Shown in pieces: positions 1-11,689 of a stretch of 64,000 nt of DNA (positions within the stretch are counted from its first letter, which is position 1; each line of letters opens with the position of its first letter). The translations under genes were made by a program, and so were the position numbers. Origin of the DNA: Trifolium pratense. Its lineage: Eukaryota; Streptophyta; Magnoliopsida; Fabales; Fabaceae. The stretch lies in assembly GCF_020283565.1 (NCBI RefSeq), contig NC_060061.1, forward strand, positions 32,153,362 to 32,217,361, in the 5' to 3' direction. The notes beneath the pieces were generated by a model. The model was not told the DNA's origin. It was given only the letters and a program-made list of their open reading frames with translations, and did not search any database.

Positions 1-283
1 TCTGCAACATTGAGTGGTTTTGAAAGATATTGATGCTGATGTTTTGTGGGCAATAAATCGATCTTGATGTTTTGCGGTTGTTATTAACTAAACTTCCAAC
101 TCGTAGGACTTTGGCTAGTAAGGGTATCTTAGTTAATCCTCATTAATTGTGTTGTGCTTTTTGTTTTTTAACCGGAAACTTTCGAAGTAAAGTGTGGATG
201 AACATTTTTAATTGGTTGCATGTGGGAGTATTTGACAGAACAATGAAATGTAAATATAGCATTGGAATTGGAATAATAAACTT

Positions 284-333
284 ATCATAAGTTTAATATC
301 TCTGTAAAAAAAAAAAATCATAAGTTTAATATC
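284..333 (+). mobile_element. Micro poly(A) insertion with 17-bp TSD
   Basis: The 17-bp direct repeat ATCATAAGTTTAATATC occurs at 284-300 and 317-333. Between the copies is a 16-bp insert, TCTGT followed by eleven A. This is the structure expected of target-primed reverse transcription that stopped almost at once. Five similar cases occur elsewhere in the window. Confidence 0.6.
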
Positions 334-537
334 AAAGTCCAAATATAATTTTAATCAAATTCTATTTAACAAAAATGTTATTTTATACAAAAAGTTAATA
401 TCAGACACCATATATTATACAATTTTGATCAAATCTACGCTTGAATGCAAAGCTAGTATGGCAGCCTTTTGGGCAGAAAAGAAGCCACCACCAAATAAAA
501 AAAGAGTAAGAAAGAAGTAGAATGGAACATTATAAAG

Positions 538-717
538 GAAAATGCTAACTGGTACCATGAGACACTGGTTAAGGTAACTAAAGATAATAATATTATCTTG
601 AAACTTGTGAAGTCAACATTTTAAAAGTTTAAATTTTTGTTTTTTCAATGCAATTTTTTTCTTTCTTTCCCTTTTTAGTTCCTTAACTAGTGTCATGAGG
701 CACTAGTTAGCATTACC
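538..717. mobile_element. Foldback MITE
   Basis: Imperfect inverted repeats of about 40 bp lie at 540-581 and 676-716. The left arm starts AATGCTAACTGGTACCATGA and the right arm reads the same way on the minus strand with a few changes. The short T-rich middle encodes nothing. Superfamily not assigned. Confidence 0.6.
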
Positions 718-1204
718 CTAAAGTGAATTGATTGGAGTACATATACTTGGGCAGGAAAGATGGGCAAATCGTAAAGCTAACACTCTTGATAGGCATCACT
801 GCCCTTACAAGTTACAATCTATGTCATGTGCAAAGTGCAAACGAATTTCCATCACATGCCACAAAGTGAAAAAGCGACAAATTAAAAGATGGGTTAGGAT
901 GAGTTAGGAAGAGGTGGCATCGTTCACAACATATTTTGGTCCATCCAAGCCATTCCATTAATTTCACGATAGATTACAACACAAGCAAAATGTGGTGATT
1001 TACCAGCATTGCACTTCATATAGATTTTGATGTTACCAACTATAGAATAAACTCTCACATGACAAGGAAAAAAAAAGTGAATGATACAAACACTTAATGG
1101 TGTTACAGCTCGCAAATGTTCTTACAACAGATCAAGATGATCAACTTACCGATGAAGAAAACCAATAAAGAAACACAAGGCAACATTGAAGTTAACAAAA
1201 TACA

Positions 1205-4200
1205 TCAGTTAGACCAGACATGAACTAGACCGTGTCTATTGCCCGTATAGATTTCATTGCGATCTTCATCGTAGAAGAGAGCAGTAATGTCTTCCAAGGC
1301 TTCGGCAACTGTGCTTCTCATTTTGGAGACATGCTTTCGCTTTCTTGAATTACAACTTCCGCCTGAAGAACTGTCACAGCAACTGCACTTGTCATCCATT
1401 GGAGAACTATTGCTTGCTCTTATTTTGGCAAGACACTTACCAGATAAAATGTTGCTGACATTGATGGAACCCGCTGCATAAAGATAAAGAGCCTGTTAGT
1501 AACACACTTTTGAAGATAGGTGCTCTATACAGCAAAAGATATACATAATACATCAATCTCACGACACATTGCAAACTATTTAACTATTGTGATTTGCTAT
1601 TCTGTTTTATGTTTGAACAAATCAAAACCTGAAAAAATTAGCCTAGAGTCAGCTCAGCTTGGGTAAACTTTTCGATAAATACTCATTGGGTTTTTGCAAC
1701 TTGATGAATCTTCTAAGTAATCCTACAATGATTATGAATCTTCTAATCACTTAATAACTTATTGAGTTTTTGCAACTTGATGTTTTCAAAAACTCGTCTC
1801 TTTCTTCATAACCAGCTGTAAACTTATTTTTTAATTAAAAATCTCACATGCCAGAAGCTAATCCAAAATGGACCTAAGTTACAATTTTCGAAAAATATAT
1901 GCCCCGTCCATTGTCTCACAATTATAAAAGGACAGAAAAGGAATAAAATAGGGAACGTACCATTTCCTTCGGTTAGTGAATCATCAGAATCAGCTTTGCA
2001 GTAGGATATGATAAGATCCTGGTCACTGGTTATATATATGTTGTTTGTATTGCAGTCAGGATGCCACAATAGGTGGTCCTCAAAAGAAGTTACAAGCTCT
2101 CCACGGAAGTTCCACACAGCCACAGTCCGATTTCGAAATGTCAGGAATAATTGGTTCTCGTAAAGAAAGATAAATGCAGAAGGTGTCATAAATTCACTTC
2201 TGCTAACTTCTGTTAGCTCAAAAGTCCGCACCTAAAAGTTATATGAAGTGAGATATCTGGATGTAGAATCAAGTATATAATGCAAGGAAGAAGAAAATTA
2301 CTTACATCAAGGATTTGAAGGTTTTCATTTTCTTGCTTGACAAGTAGCTTTTCGTTGAACTGTTCGATAAAATCCACCTTCTTATTCCGATAAAGGAGAT
2401 GGTTGAACGATTTCAAAACAGTGCCATCTTCTATTGAAAGGATTTTAAGTGGGACATGGCTAGTTTGTTTGGCAAAAATCAACAACATGATCCCCGGACT
2501 AATCACAATAAATCATCAAACAAGAGCAAAGTGGTGTAAGTAAAGTATGACAGCTCAGAGAAAAATAAGAGACAGTGATATTATTACAAAGTGGAGATGA
2601 TTATATGATATGGTTTCAGAATTGTGCATGGCCAACTATAAAGTATAAACCATGTCTATTAAAGAGTTTTCTACAAGTGAAAGTAAATCCACATCGAGAA
2701 AGGTTACCTGATCTTAATCTCCTGGACATTTTTATCAGAAATGGAGTACAACATCGTATAGTTTTTCAGATCAAATACCTTGTATATGCTAAGGACAAAA
2801 AAGAGCAGGTGTCACTATCAAGAAACCTTTATATATGTATGTAATTATATACCCTGGAAAAAGTTTCTGGATAGAAATATTTACCTATCCTGAGCAGAGT
2901 ATGTGAGAACCTTCCCATTTACATCATCAAACTCTACGAAACCTGGCCACTTCAGAGACTCAGATTCAAAAAGAGCAAAGCCAGCATCCGGTTTACCCCT
3001 CCTAATGTATCTGAATAACAGAATAGTTTTAGCGTAGAACACAACAACTACAATCTGGAAATGCAAATATTGATATTAACAGCTTTTCTTTTAGTTATTG
3101 TGCATTTTGAATGATTTGGTTTTCTCGGCGTTTATTCCATGAGTGAGGGGAGTAAGGGTAGAAATTATAAAACAACACAGAACTACACATACTCAATCCT
3201 TGTGCTTCTGCATTTCAAGGAACTGTAACTGTCTGATGCATAGACAGAAACTGTGATAAGCGAGTCATTATTTTTGTTATAAAATAGACTCCTTATAACT
3301 TCATCGGGACTGACATTCAAAAAGCATATCCTTTGATTGGTTTCTGCATAAGACAGTTGAAACATGTAACACATTAATATATCTATTATGAGTTGCAAAC
3401 AGAATTAGAAGGCATGTAAATACTGGTAACTAATGCTACCTCGGCTAAATGCTGCACAAACACCAGATTGTGCAAGAGCAAAAACAATGTCTTGTGCTGC
3501 CACGATCTCAATAATCTTTGATCTTTTTCTCAGAAATGGTAATACCACAGACGAAGGACCTTTTGGATCATGCGTATCGTATTCTTCCTGTATAAATAAG
3601 TCCATCAGACATGGCACAACAAGTGAGGGGAGGGGAAATGAGCATACTTTATAGTAAAATACATGTCTCACTAATCAAAACAAGAAGAACAAAGGAGTCT
3701 TCAGCGTCAATGATTTGCAATGATTTTATTACACAACTAAAAGCAGTAATTTCAAATGCTGCACTAAAAACAAAGTGGGGAATTGCAATTGATACAACCA
3801 CAAACAAAAAACATACTTCATGAATCAACAGTATTACAGTAATACATGAAATCATTTGACCACAAAAACACAGTAATACAGAAAATCAAAATTCTACAAT
3901 GACCATATCATAACCTCAAAATAACTTCTCAAACAACTTGACCCCTAACTCAGACCAGCGTCCAGCGGGACACCGACCCTCTTAAAAACTAAGCAAACAA
4001 GGGACATGCCGAACAACTCTTACTGTGAGGGTTTCCAGTGTGATATAATCAGCTAAAAATCCTGGTTATAAGGAAGACTATCTAAAAATCCTTCTCGAAT
4101 CTGAAGAACTTGCTTCCAGAGCCAAGGATTTCAGACACACCATAAGGCATATAGCTCCTTAAAGGTTGTTTATCTTAAGTGGTTGTGGCAAATAGCCCCC

Positions 4201-7200
4201 TACATTACATACCACTTGCATTAACCGTAACGAGTCTAAGGTTACAGAAGTGTACAATCTGATCCTACTCAAAGCACTCCATGAATAAGAATCCTCAGGT
4301 TGGTCAGGCAGAAGAGTTGGTCATTGTTTCGGGTCATCTAAGCTCACTAATTAGAAAATCAAAAGGCCTTCAACTCAACTGAGCTTTTGTAACCTGGGCC
4401 TTTCCCTTACAGTCGTTCTTCTACCCCACCATGCCTAGCCCTTTAACCCACCTTAAGAATAAAGGGGTATGCAGCGTGGAAAATCACATTACCACACAAC
4501 TTTTCAATTCCTATCGTCACATTCGTGACACTTCCCTTATTTTTTACTGTAGCATACAACACAATCATGCCGCAGCAGGCTCAAACTAGTGGTCTACAAT
4601 ATTCATTTCCAATAAACAGAGAAACAATGTTCCATTCCATATTTCCATCCAACAATAATCAAAAGCTACTTAGCTCAAACCAAATTTAAGATAATAATAA
4701 TAAACAAAACTATATTATACTGATCCATTTGAGCTAATATATCTTCAAATTCATAATAACAATAACATATTGTTAAATGATAATTTGCAATGTTTCATAT
4801 TCCTAGGTTACTTATTGTATCTAGAAGTTCATTCATGTTCCTACAAGTTCTAGAGAGGGTCATTTAATATGCCTAGATGCTTTCACTTATTTACTAGAAT
4901 TTTCTATGCACCAATATAAATAGATGTTCTATGTATTGAAAAGGCATTGCATTGAAAAGAAACATTAGTTCAAAATTGTGTTTCTCAAGTTCCACTTTCC
5001 TTTTACTGCCTCTGTCTCCAACAGTTTTGGCATCAGAGCAGTAGGTTATCAAAAAAAAAAAACGAAGAGAGAGAGAATGGCAACATCAAACTCTATTTTC
5101 TCCTATACAACAAATCAGATTCCAGTTTTCAATGGTGAACACTATGATTACTGGAACTCTCAGATGGAAACCATCTTTGTCTCTCAAGATCTATGGGATG
5201 TGGTTGAAGAAGAGTATGAAGAACGCCCAAGTCCGAAAAACGCTTCCTGGTCAGATGATAAAGAAAAAGCATACAAGGAGAATGTGAAGAAAAATGCTAC
5301 AGCATTGAGATTTATCCAGCAAGGTGTGAGTAAAGCCATTTATCCTAGAATATTTGGTGTTAAGAAGGCCAAAGATGCATGGGAAATTCTAAAGACAGAA
5401 TTTCAAGGCTCATCAAAAGTGATTTCCATAAAGTTGCAGTCTTTATGGAGTCAATTCGAAAATTTAGCAATGAAAGAAGGTGAGCAAGTCAAAGATTTCT
5501 TCTCTAGAGTTACCGAGATTGGAAATCAAATTAAAAGTTGTGGAGATGAAGTTCCAGAAAAGAAAGTGGTTGAGAAAATATTGCGAAGCCTCCCTCAAAA
5601 ATTTGAGCATGTTGTTGCTGTTATTGAAGAAACAAAGGATCTTACAAAACTCTCACAATATGAACTCATGGGTTCCTTAGAAGCTCATGAACAGAGAGTG
5701 AATAGATACAACAATCAGCCATTGGAGAATGTTTTTCAAGCAAAGATGAATATCCGGAGTTCTAACCCGCAACAAGGAAGATGGGATTCATTTCGTGGAC
5801 AACCTTCTAATAGAGGACATGGAAGGCATTCTGGAAATAGAGGCAGAGGCAGAGGAGAAAGGAGACAAGGTGATTTTAATTCATATTGCCTTATTTGCCA
5901 AAAACCTGGACATGAATCAAAAGATTGTCATTTTAGATGTACTAGATGCAAAATTCCTAATCATTCTGATAGAGATTGTTGGCATAAGAAGAAAGAAGGT
6001 GATGAAAGAATGAATGGAATTAATTTTTCTGCAGAAGATGATGCAAACAAATTATTCTCTACTATGATTAATGATAAAAAATCTGGTGAGATGTGGTTTT
6101 TGGATAGTGGTTGTAGCAATCATGTAACAGGGAACCAAAACATATTTGAAGAGCTGAATAAAAACTACTCTTCTCATGTTGAACTTGGTGACGGGAACCA
6201 TGTGAAAATTGAAGGAAAAGGCGTTGTAGCAGTTCATACTAGTGAAGGTAACAAACAACTCATTCACGATGTTCATTATTCTCCTAATATTTCACAAAAT
6301 CTCTTAAGTGTTGGGCAGATAATGAAAAGAGGTTATAAGCTGGTTTTTGATGATGATAAATGTGAGATTTTTGACAAAAAATCAGGAGAGCACATTGTCA
6401 CCGTGTTGCAGACTCCTAATAATCTTTTTCCCCTCAACATGAAGTCATTCCAGCCTGCTGCATTTAGCAGTAAAAGTCCAGATGATTCTTATCTTTGGCA
6501 TTTGAGATATGGCCACTTGAACATCAAAGGTTTGCAGCTCCTAAAACAAAAGAATATGGTTGTTGGGCTTCCCGAAATCAAGATAGATAATGAAGTTTGT
6601 GAAGGTTGCATCTATGGAAAAATGCATCATCTTCCGTTTCCAAAAACAGCATGGAGATCTCAAGCCCCGCTTGAACTAGTACATGCAGATATTTGCGGAC
6701 CGACTAGAACTCCATCTCTTGGAAACAAGAGGTATTTTCTTCTCTTTGTTGATGACTACACTAGAATGATCTGGATTTATTTTCTCGATCAGAAATCAGA
6801 AGCTTTTGTCAAGTTCTTGCATTTTAAAGCTCTTGTTGAGAATCAAAGTGGCCACAAGTTGAAGACTCTCAGAACTGACAGAGGAGGAGAATTTATCTAC
6901 AAGCCGTTTCTCAATTATTGTGAAGAACAAGGCATTCATAGGCAGCTCACAATTAGACATACGCCACAACAGAATGGCGTCGCGGAAAGAAAAAATAGAA
7001 CAATTGTTGAGATGGCTAGAAGCATGTTAAAAGGTAAAGGGCTTCCAAATAATTTCTGGGCTGAAGCTGTTAGTAGTGCTGTTTACATACTCAATCGATC
7101 CCCTACAAAGGCAGTTCGAGATAGAACTCCTTTTGAGGCATGGCATCGAAGAAAACCAGTTGTAAGTACACTTAAAGTCTTTGGATGTATTGCATATTCT

Positions 7201-9679
7201 CTTGTTCCTGCTCAAAAGAGAGAAAAATTTGATGAGAAAGGTGAAAAGCTTATTTTTGTTGGATATAGTGATGAATCAAAAGGATATCGTCTTATTAATC
7301 CAATAACTAGTCAATTGGTAATTTCAAGAGATGTGATTTTTGATGAAAATGCCGCATGGAAATGGGAAGCTGAAGATATTGTGCAAACACCTATGCTGCC
7401 TATTGAACTCAAGCAATCACCTCTTGATGTTGCTGGTCCATCAAGGAGTAATTCTCATGAGGACGATTCCGATTCAGAAACTCCACCAAGAAAGTTTCGT
7501 TCTTTGGAAGAAATTTTAGAATCATGTAATGTTGCATTTTTTGCAAATGAGCCACAATGTTTTGAAGAGGCAATAAAAGAAGAAGTATGGAAGGAAGCCA
7601 TGAATGAGGAAATGAGGAGCATTGTTAAAAATCGTACTTGGCAGCGTGTAGATCTTCCAACAGGAAAAGAGGCAATTGGTTTGAAGTGGGTCTATAAGAC
7701 CAAGTATAATGAAGATGGAAGTGTACAAAAGTATAAAGCGCGGTTAGTGGCGAAAGGGTATTCACAGCAGCCCGGTGTGGATTTTAATGAAACTTTCGCT
7801 CCTTTAGCACGCATGGAGACAATCAGAACAGTCCTTGCTTTGGCAGCTCAATTAGAATTGCAAGTTTTTCAGCTTGATGTTAAATCAGCTTTTCTTAATG
7901 GAGAACTAGAAGAAGAAGTTTATGTGAAGCAGCCTCAAGGTTTTGAAGCAAAAGGAAAAGAAAGAAAAGTCTACAAGCTACACAAAGCTCTTTACGGTCT
8001 AAAACAAGCACCGAGAGCGTGGAACAGCAAAATTGATGCTTACTTCTTGCAAAATGGATTTGTGAAAAGTCCATCTGAACCATCTCTATATGTGAAAAGA
8101 AATGGTGCTAATTTCTTGATGGTTTGTCTCTATGTTGATGATTTGATTTATGCAGGAACAAATCCTAATATGGTGCAATCATTCAAGGAAGCAATGATGA
8201 AAGAATATGAGATGACAGATCTTGGATTAATGAAGTACTTTCTGGGAATTCAAGTGAAGCAAACAAAAGGGGAGATTTTTATCACACAGGAGAAATACAT
8301 TCATGATTTGCTTAAAAAATTTAGATTGGAGAGTTGCAAACCAGTCTCAACCCCCATGGCAATGAATGAAAAATTGCAGCTGAATGATGGTGCAGAACAA
8401 GCAGATCCAAAAGTCTATAGAAGCCTTGTTGGTTCCTTGATTTATCTCACAAATACAAGGCCAGACATAGTACATTCAGTGAGTTTGGTTTCTAGATTTA
8501 TGAATGAACCAAGTAAGCTTCATTTTGCTGCAGCAAAGAGGATTTTGCGTTATCTCCAAGGCACCAAGAAGCTTGGAATCAAGTATGTGAAGGAAGAGGA
8601 TAACAAGTTGGTTGGCTACACTGATAGTGATTGGGCTGGTAGTTTTGATGACAGAAAAAGTACTTCAGCCTATGTTTTTTGTCTAGGATCCAAAGCTATT
8701 TCATGGAGTTCTAAAAAGCAAAACTCAGTTGCATTGTCTTCAGCAGAGGCTGAATATATCTCAGTGAATGAAGCTACACGTGAAGCTGTTTGGTTGAGAA
8801 GAATTTTGAGTGATTTGCAGCAAAAGGTAGAAGATCCAACTCCTATTTTCTGTGATAATCAATCAGCAATTTCAATGTCCAAAAATCCAGTGTTTCATGG
8901 AAGATCAAAGCATATTGAGTTGCGCCACAACTACATTCGTGATATGGTTCAAAAGAAAGAAATCTACTTGGAGTACATCAAGACCACAAAGCAGCCAGCA
9001 GATGTTCTTACCAAAGCAGTATCACTTGAGAAGCTTGAGCAGTTCAAGGATATTATGAAAATTACAAATTAAGAGGGGGTGTTAAATGATAATTTGCAAT
9101 GTTTCATATTCCTAGGTTACTTATTGTATCTAGAAGTTCATTCATGTTCCTACAAGTTCTAGAGAGGGTCATTTAATATGCCTAGATGCTTTCACTTATT
9201 TACTAGAATTTTCTATGCACCAATATAAATAGATGTTCTATGTATTGAAAAGGCATTGCATTGAAAAGAAACATTAGTTCAAAATTGTGTTTCTCAAGTT
9301 CCACTTTCCTTTTACTGCCTCTGTCTCCAACACATATAACACTAAAACATAAATTTCAAGTTGGATCCAAAAACGAGTTAAACAAAAACCTATATGCTTC
9401 AGCTCAACCCTAACCTAACCTAAAAAACAAAACCTCATGACAGAGAAATTGAGAAATTGAAAATTGAACCTGCAAACGAATATTGCGAAATCTCTCTTGC
9501 GCATCAGTCATACTAAAAGCACGATCACGCTTAGAGCTAATTTCACGTCTCTGAAGCTTCTTAACGCTATTAACAAATCCATCGACCGTTTTACCACGAC
9601 CAGTTTTCTTCTTCGCAACGATTCTACGACCGCAACAAGGTCTAGGACTCACCGTGATTCTTCTCCCACTACTTTCCAT
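1205..9679 (-). CDS. WD40/beta-propeller repeat-like protein, 482 aa, 8 exons
   Basis: Exons in transcription order are 9679-9470, 3587-3440, 3343-3193, 3010-2885, 2788-2708, 2498-2306, 2231-1961 and 1473-1205. They total 1449 nt, keep one frame and all introns are GT-AG. The ATG at 9679 is chosen because the longer frame upstream begins only at GTG. The N-terminus (70 aa, exon 1) is Arg/Lys-rich. The rest has spaced beta-propeller-like strands, and the extreme C-terminus carries a WD-repeat-like ending (YTGNRHGLVHVWSN). A Cys/Ser-rich stretch CSCCDSSSGGSC lies in the last exon. It resembles an uncharacterised plant transducin/WD40-superfamily protein and is probably a protein-interaction scaffold, with no catalytic residues seen. 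Intron 1 (3588-9469, 5.9 kb) contains a complete copia element; without it the intron would be about 1.3 kb. Whether splicing still works is unknown. Confidence 0.85.
4771..5023 (+). repeat. 5' LTR of copia element, 253 bp
   Basis: Starts TGTTAAATG and ends TCTCCAACA. A TATAAATA promoter-like box lies at 4915-4922. The short U3-R-U5 is typical of small copia families. I see no difference from the right LTR. Confidence 0.95.
5077..9072 (+). CDS. Copia gag-pol polyprotein, 1331 aa, intact
   Basis: One open frame encodes capsid, protease, integrase, reverse transcriptase and RNase H in copia order. The ATG at 5077 follows the A-rich leader; the frame is also open upstream into the LTR. Visible features, in residues from this Met, are a gag core (about 1-230), an Arg/Gly-rich linker, and two CCHC zinc knuckles (CX2CX4HX4C) near 271-304. 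The protease DSG starts at D343. The integrase triad is D538, D601, E637 (D-35-E spacing), with an upstream His/Cys zinc region. The RT motif YVDD is at 1019-1022, and the RNase H motif SSAEAEY has its first Glu at about 1224. No stops or frameshifts. Affiliation to the Tork/TNT1-94-like group is inferred from motif wording. Confidence 0.95.
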   Translation: MATSNSIFSYTTNQIPVFNGEHYDYWNSQMETIFVSQDLWDVVEEEYEERPSPKNASWSDDKEKAYKENVKKNATALRFIQQGVSKAIYPRIFGVKKAKDAWEILKTEFQGSSKVISIKLQSLWSQFENLAMKEGEQVKDFFSRVTEIGNQIKSCGDEVPEKKVVEKILRSLPQKFEHVVAVIEETKDLTKLSQYELMGSLEAHEQRVNRYNNQPLENVFQAKMNIRSSNPQQGRWDSFRGQPSNRGHGRHSGNRGRGRGERRQGDFNSYCLICQKPGHESKDCHFRCTRCKIPNHSDRDCWHKKKEGDERMNGINFSAEDDANKLFSTMINDKKSGEMWFLDSGCSNHVTGNQNIFEELNKNYSSHVELGDGNHVKIEGKGVVAVHTSEGNKQLIHDVHYSPNISQNLLSVGQIMKRGYKLVFDDDKCEIFDKKSGEHIVTVLQTPNNLFPLNMKSFQPAAFSSKSPDDSYLWHLRYGHLNIKGLQLLKQKNMVVGLPEIKIDNEVCEGCIYGKMHHLPFPKTAWRSQAPLELVHADICGPTRTPSLGNKRYFLLFVDDYTRMIWIYFLDQKSEAFVKFLHFKALVENQSGHKLKTLRTDRGGEFIYKPFLNYCEEQGIHRQLTIRHTPQQNGVAERKNRTIVEMARSMLKGKGLPNNFWAEAVSSAVYILNRSPTKAVRDRTPFEAWHRRKPVVSTLKVFGCIAYSLVPAQKREKFDEKGEKLIFVGYSDESKGYRLINPITSQLVISRDVIFDENAAWKWEAEDIVQTPMLPIELKQSPLDVAGPSRSNSHEDDSDSETPPRKFRSLEEILESCNVAFFANEPQCFEEAIKEEVWKEAMNEEMRSIVKNRTWQRVDLPTGKEAIGLKWVYKTKYNEDGSVQKYKARLVAKGYSQQPGVDFNETFAPLARMETIRTVLALAAQLELQVFQLDVKSAFLNGELEEEVYVKQPQGFEAKGKERKVYKLHKALYGLKQAPRAWNSKIDAYFLQNGFVKSPSEPSLYVKRNGANFLMVCLYVDDLIYAGTNPNMVQSFKEAMMKEYEMTDLGLMKYFLGIQVKQTKGEIFITQEKYIHDLLKKFRLESCKPVSTPMAMNEKLQLNDGAEQADPKVYRSLVGSLIYLTNTRPDIVHSVSLVSRFMNEPSKLHFAAAKRILRYLQGTKKLGIKYVKEEDNKLVGYTDSDWAGSFDDRKSTSAYVFCLGSKAISWSSKKQNSVALSSAEAEYISVNEATREAVWLRRILSDLQQKVEDPTPIFCDNQSAISMSKNPVFHGRSKHIELRHNYIRDMVQKKEIYLEYIKTTKQPADVLTKAVSLEKLEQFKDIMKITN
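9080..9332 (+). repeat. 3' LTR of copia element, 253 bp
   Basis: Same sequence as 4771-5023 on visual comparison. Preceded directly by the purine tract AAGAGGGGG and followed by the target duplication CATAT. Confidence 0.95.
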
Positions 9680-10407
9680 ATTAATTAACACCTCACAGTA
9701 ACAGCTCCCTCATCTACAACATCGAGAATTAGGGTTTTGTACGAAAAGGTACTGTTACTGTGTGAGTATCATGAACGAAAAGAAGAAGAACGAAGAATTG
9801 GAGAACGAAGTCCACGAATTGAATTTGCGTCGATCCCGTTTCAAAATTCTGAACTCGGAATCTGACTCTGACACACTGATTGATTGATGTTGTTGATAAT
9901 AGTAATTTTATTTTATTTTATTATTAAAAAAAAAATAAAGAGAAAAAATAAAACGAATAGCGCGGAACTGTGTCTGAAAAGCGAGTGAAGTTCTGTGAAA
10001 TGTTTCAGGCCCATATTTAAAGCCCATTTCTTAAATTTGGACTTTATTTTTTTGGCGGTAAATAAAATAATTTGGACTTGTTTAGGAATAATTATATAAT
10101 TATTTTCTATAAATAAATTGTTTTTAAAATTTTGATATGATCTGTTTGGCGGTAAATAAAATATTTGGCGCCAACCCTGACCAAAAAAAAAATAAAAAAT
10201 ATTTGGCGCCAACCAATAAAATATCTTGCGCAAATTTGTTTCAGAATAATTATATAATTATTACCTTGTATAGAAATATGCTGAAGTATAATCATATTGT
10301 TCGTACAACTTTTAAATGTGAAAATAATATCTGTAAAACTTTTTGACAATCAATTGAAAAAAATGTCATGAATGTGAAATTTTATGGTTAGAATAGTGCA
10401 TAGCTAA
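9680..10407. other. 5' flank of WD40-like gene; AT-rich intergenic
   Basis: About 9680-9900 is probable 5' UTR and promoter of the minus-strand WD40-like gene. From 10050 to 10270 there are short repeats: a block with GGCGGTAAATAAAATA occurs twice and ATTTGGCGCCAACC occurs twice. The palindrome ATAATTATATAATTAT also recurs. No coding signal. Confidence 0.5.
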
Positions 10408-11579
10408 TGTTGGATTTTTGTACGTTGGCTATATTTTGTAAAAATATCTTTTAGCCAAGTGTTGAGACATATGTGCATATATTATGTGTTGAGACAGATG
10501 TACGTACACATTAGAACAACACATGTGTGTCTGACTGTGTGCCAGCTGGTTTTATTATTTTACATTCAATTTTTCGAAGATTTGATTGAAGAATTATTTC
10601 GTGGTTTCTTACACAACAAGGCGCACGTGGTCTATTGTTTCTGAAGGCAGCCGAACCCTAGTTCTATTTTCTAAAGGAATAAAATAACTTTTAGAAAATA
10701 TAATATTTGTTTCAAAAATATATCTTGTGAAGATTACTGCAGAAAATATAAAAGATTTATTTCAAATAAATCTTTGTGCTTCAAGAATAACACATTAGAA
10801 GATTTAATTTTAAAATATATTTACAACAAATATATTTATGGGAGGGATATTTTGATGCAAAGAAAGATTTAGTAAAAATATATTTTTCCTCTGGAAGATT
10901 TCTTGGTGCTGAAGCATTGTGAAAAGCCCACGAGACTGTGCTATATAAAGGGTGTTGCTAACCCTGTTTTATGAACCGAAACTTGAAGCTAAAATAGAAT
11001 ATCAAAGATGTAGTCTTTTAGGGTTTCGTGTCTTTGAGCCACTCTCTAGGAGAGTTGGTGTAAAGTGAACCACTCGGGTTGTGAGATGATCACTATGTCC
11101 TCACTCAGAAACCTGTAGGTAGTGACTTGAGTATTGTACTTGGAGGAAGCTTTTAAGCAACTCCAAATTGTGAACTTAGTCGTTGGCTAGGTGTTAATTT
11201 CATGGAAGTTTGTCTTCTACGTTGTTCAGAATTGTTCCGTTGATCCAATCGTTGTCTGTGATTGAAGAGGGATTGAGGAGGGCCTCATACTTAGGTGAGT
11301 CTTAGGTAGAAAGTATAGCACGAGTAGTGATTAAGTGAGGAGTTGTAAACAGGGGAGTTTAGCTCTGAATTGATACTATTTAGTGGACTTTATCCCTGGC
11401 TTGGTATGCCCCTAGAGTAGGCTGTTGTGCTGAACTGAGTTAACAATTTTGTGTGTTGTTTATACTTTTCAGTATATGTTTTTAATACTCTGCTTTATTG
11501 TTCTTACTGCTAAGACAAGTGTTACGACAAGTGTCTGAACATCGTGGACAATACTTGTCTACTATGTACCAGAATTTCA
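10408..11579 (+). mobile_element. Probable solo LTR (copia SIRE-like), 1172 bp
   Basis: Starts TGTTGGAT after GCTAA (10403-10407) and ends AGAATTTCA before GCTAA (11580-11584), giving a 5-bp target duplication. A promoter-like CTATATAAAG lies at 10941-10950. The body is non-coding with LTR-like texture, and no primer-binding site or internal domain follows, so it reads as a solo LTR. The right edge rests on the 5-bp match and a CA end, so the boundary is less certain than the identity. Confidence 0.5.
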
Positions 11580-11689
11580 GCTAAGACTTGAACATAGACA
11601 ATGAGTTGTATTTTAGAGTTTTATTTTTTTTACTCCTATAATTCCTCGGTCATTCCCTGAAACGATCAAACTAACCTTCATGTTTTTTA

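Larger units (their letters stand above)
1..900. other. Intergenic, 3' flank of WD40-like gene
   Basis: AT-rich sequence with no coding signal that I can support. It holds a very short poly(A)-type insertion at 284-333 and an inverted-repeat MITE at 538-717, listed separately. The 3' UTR of the minus-strand WD40-like gene probably lies around 900-1204. Confidence 0.6.
4766..9337 (+). mobile_element. Intact Ty1/copia LTR retrotransposon with 5-bp TSD
   Basis: The element proper is 4771-9332 (4562 bp), flanked by CATAT at 4766-4770 and 9333-9337. Two 253-bp LTRs begin TG and end CA and look identical by eye. Just inside the left LTR is a primer-binding site containing TTGGCATCAGAGCAG, close to the initiator tRNA-Met type of plant copia elements. 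Just before the right LTR is the polypurine tract AAGAGGGGG (9071-9079). A single uninterrupted gag-pol frame fills the interior. It sits antisense in intron 1 of the WD40-like gene. Identical LTRs imply a recent, possibly still competent insertion. Confidence 0.97.
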
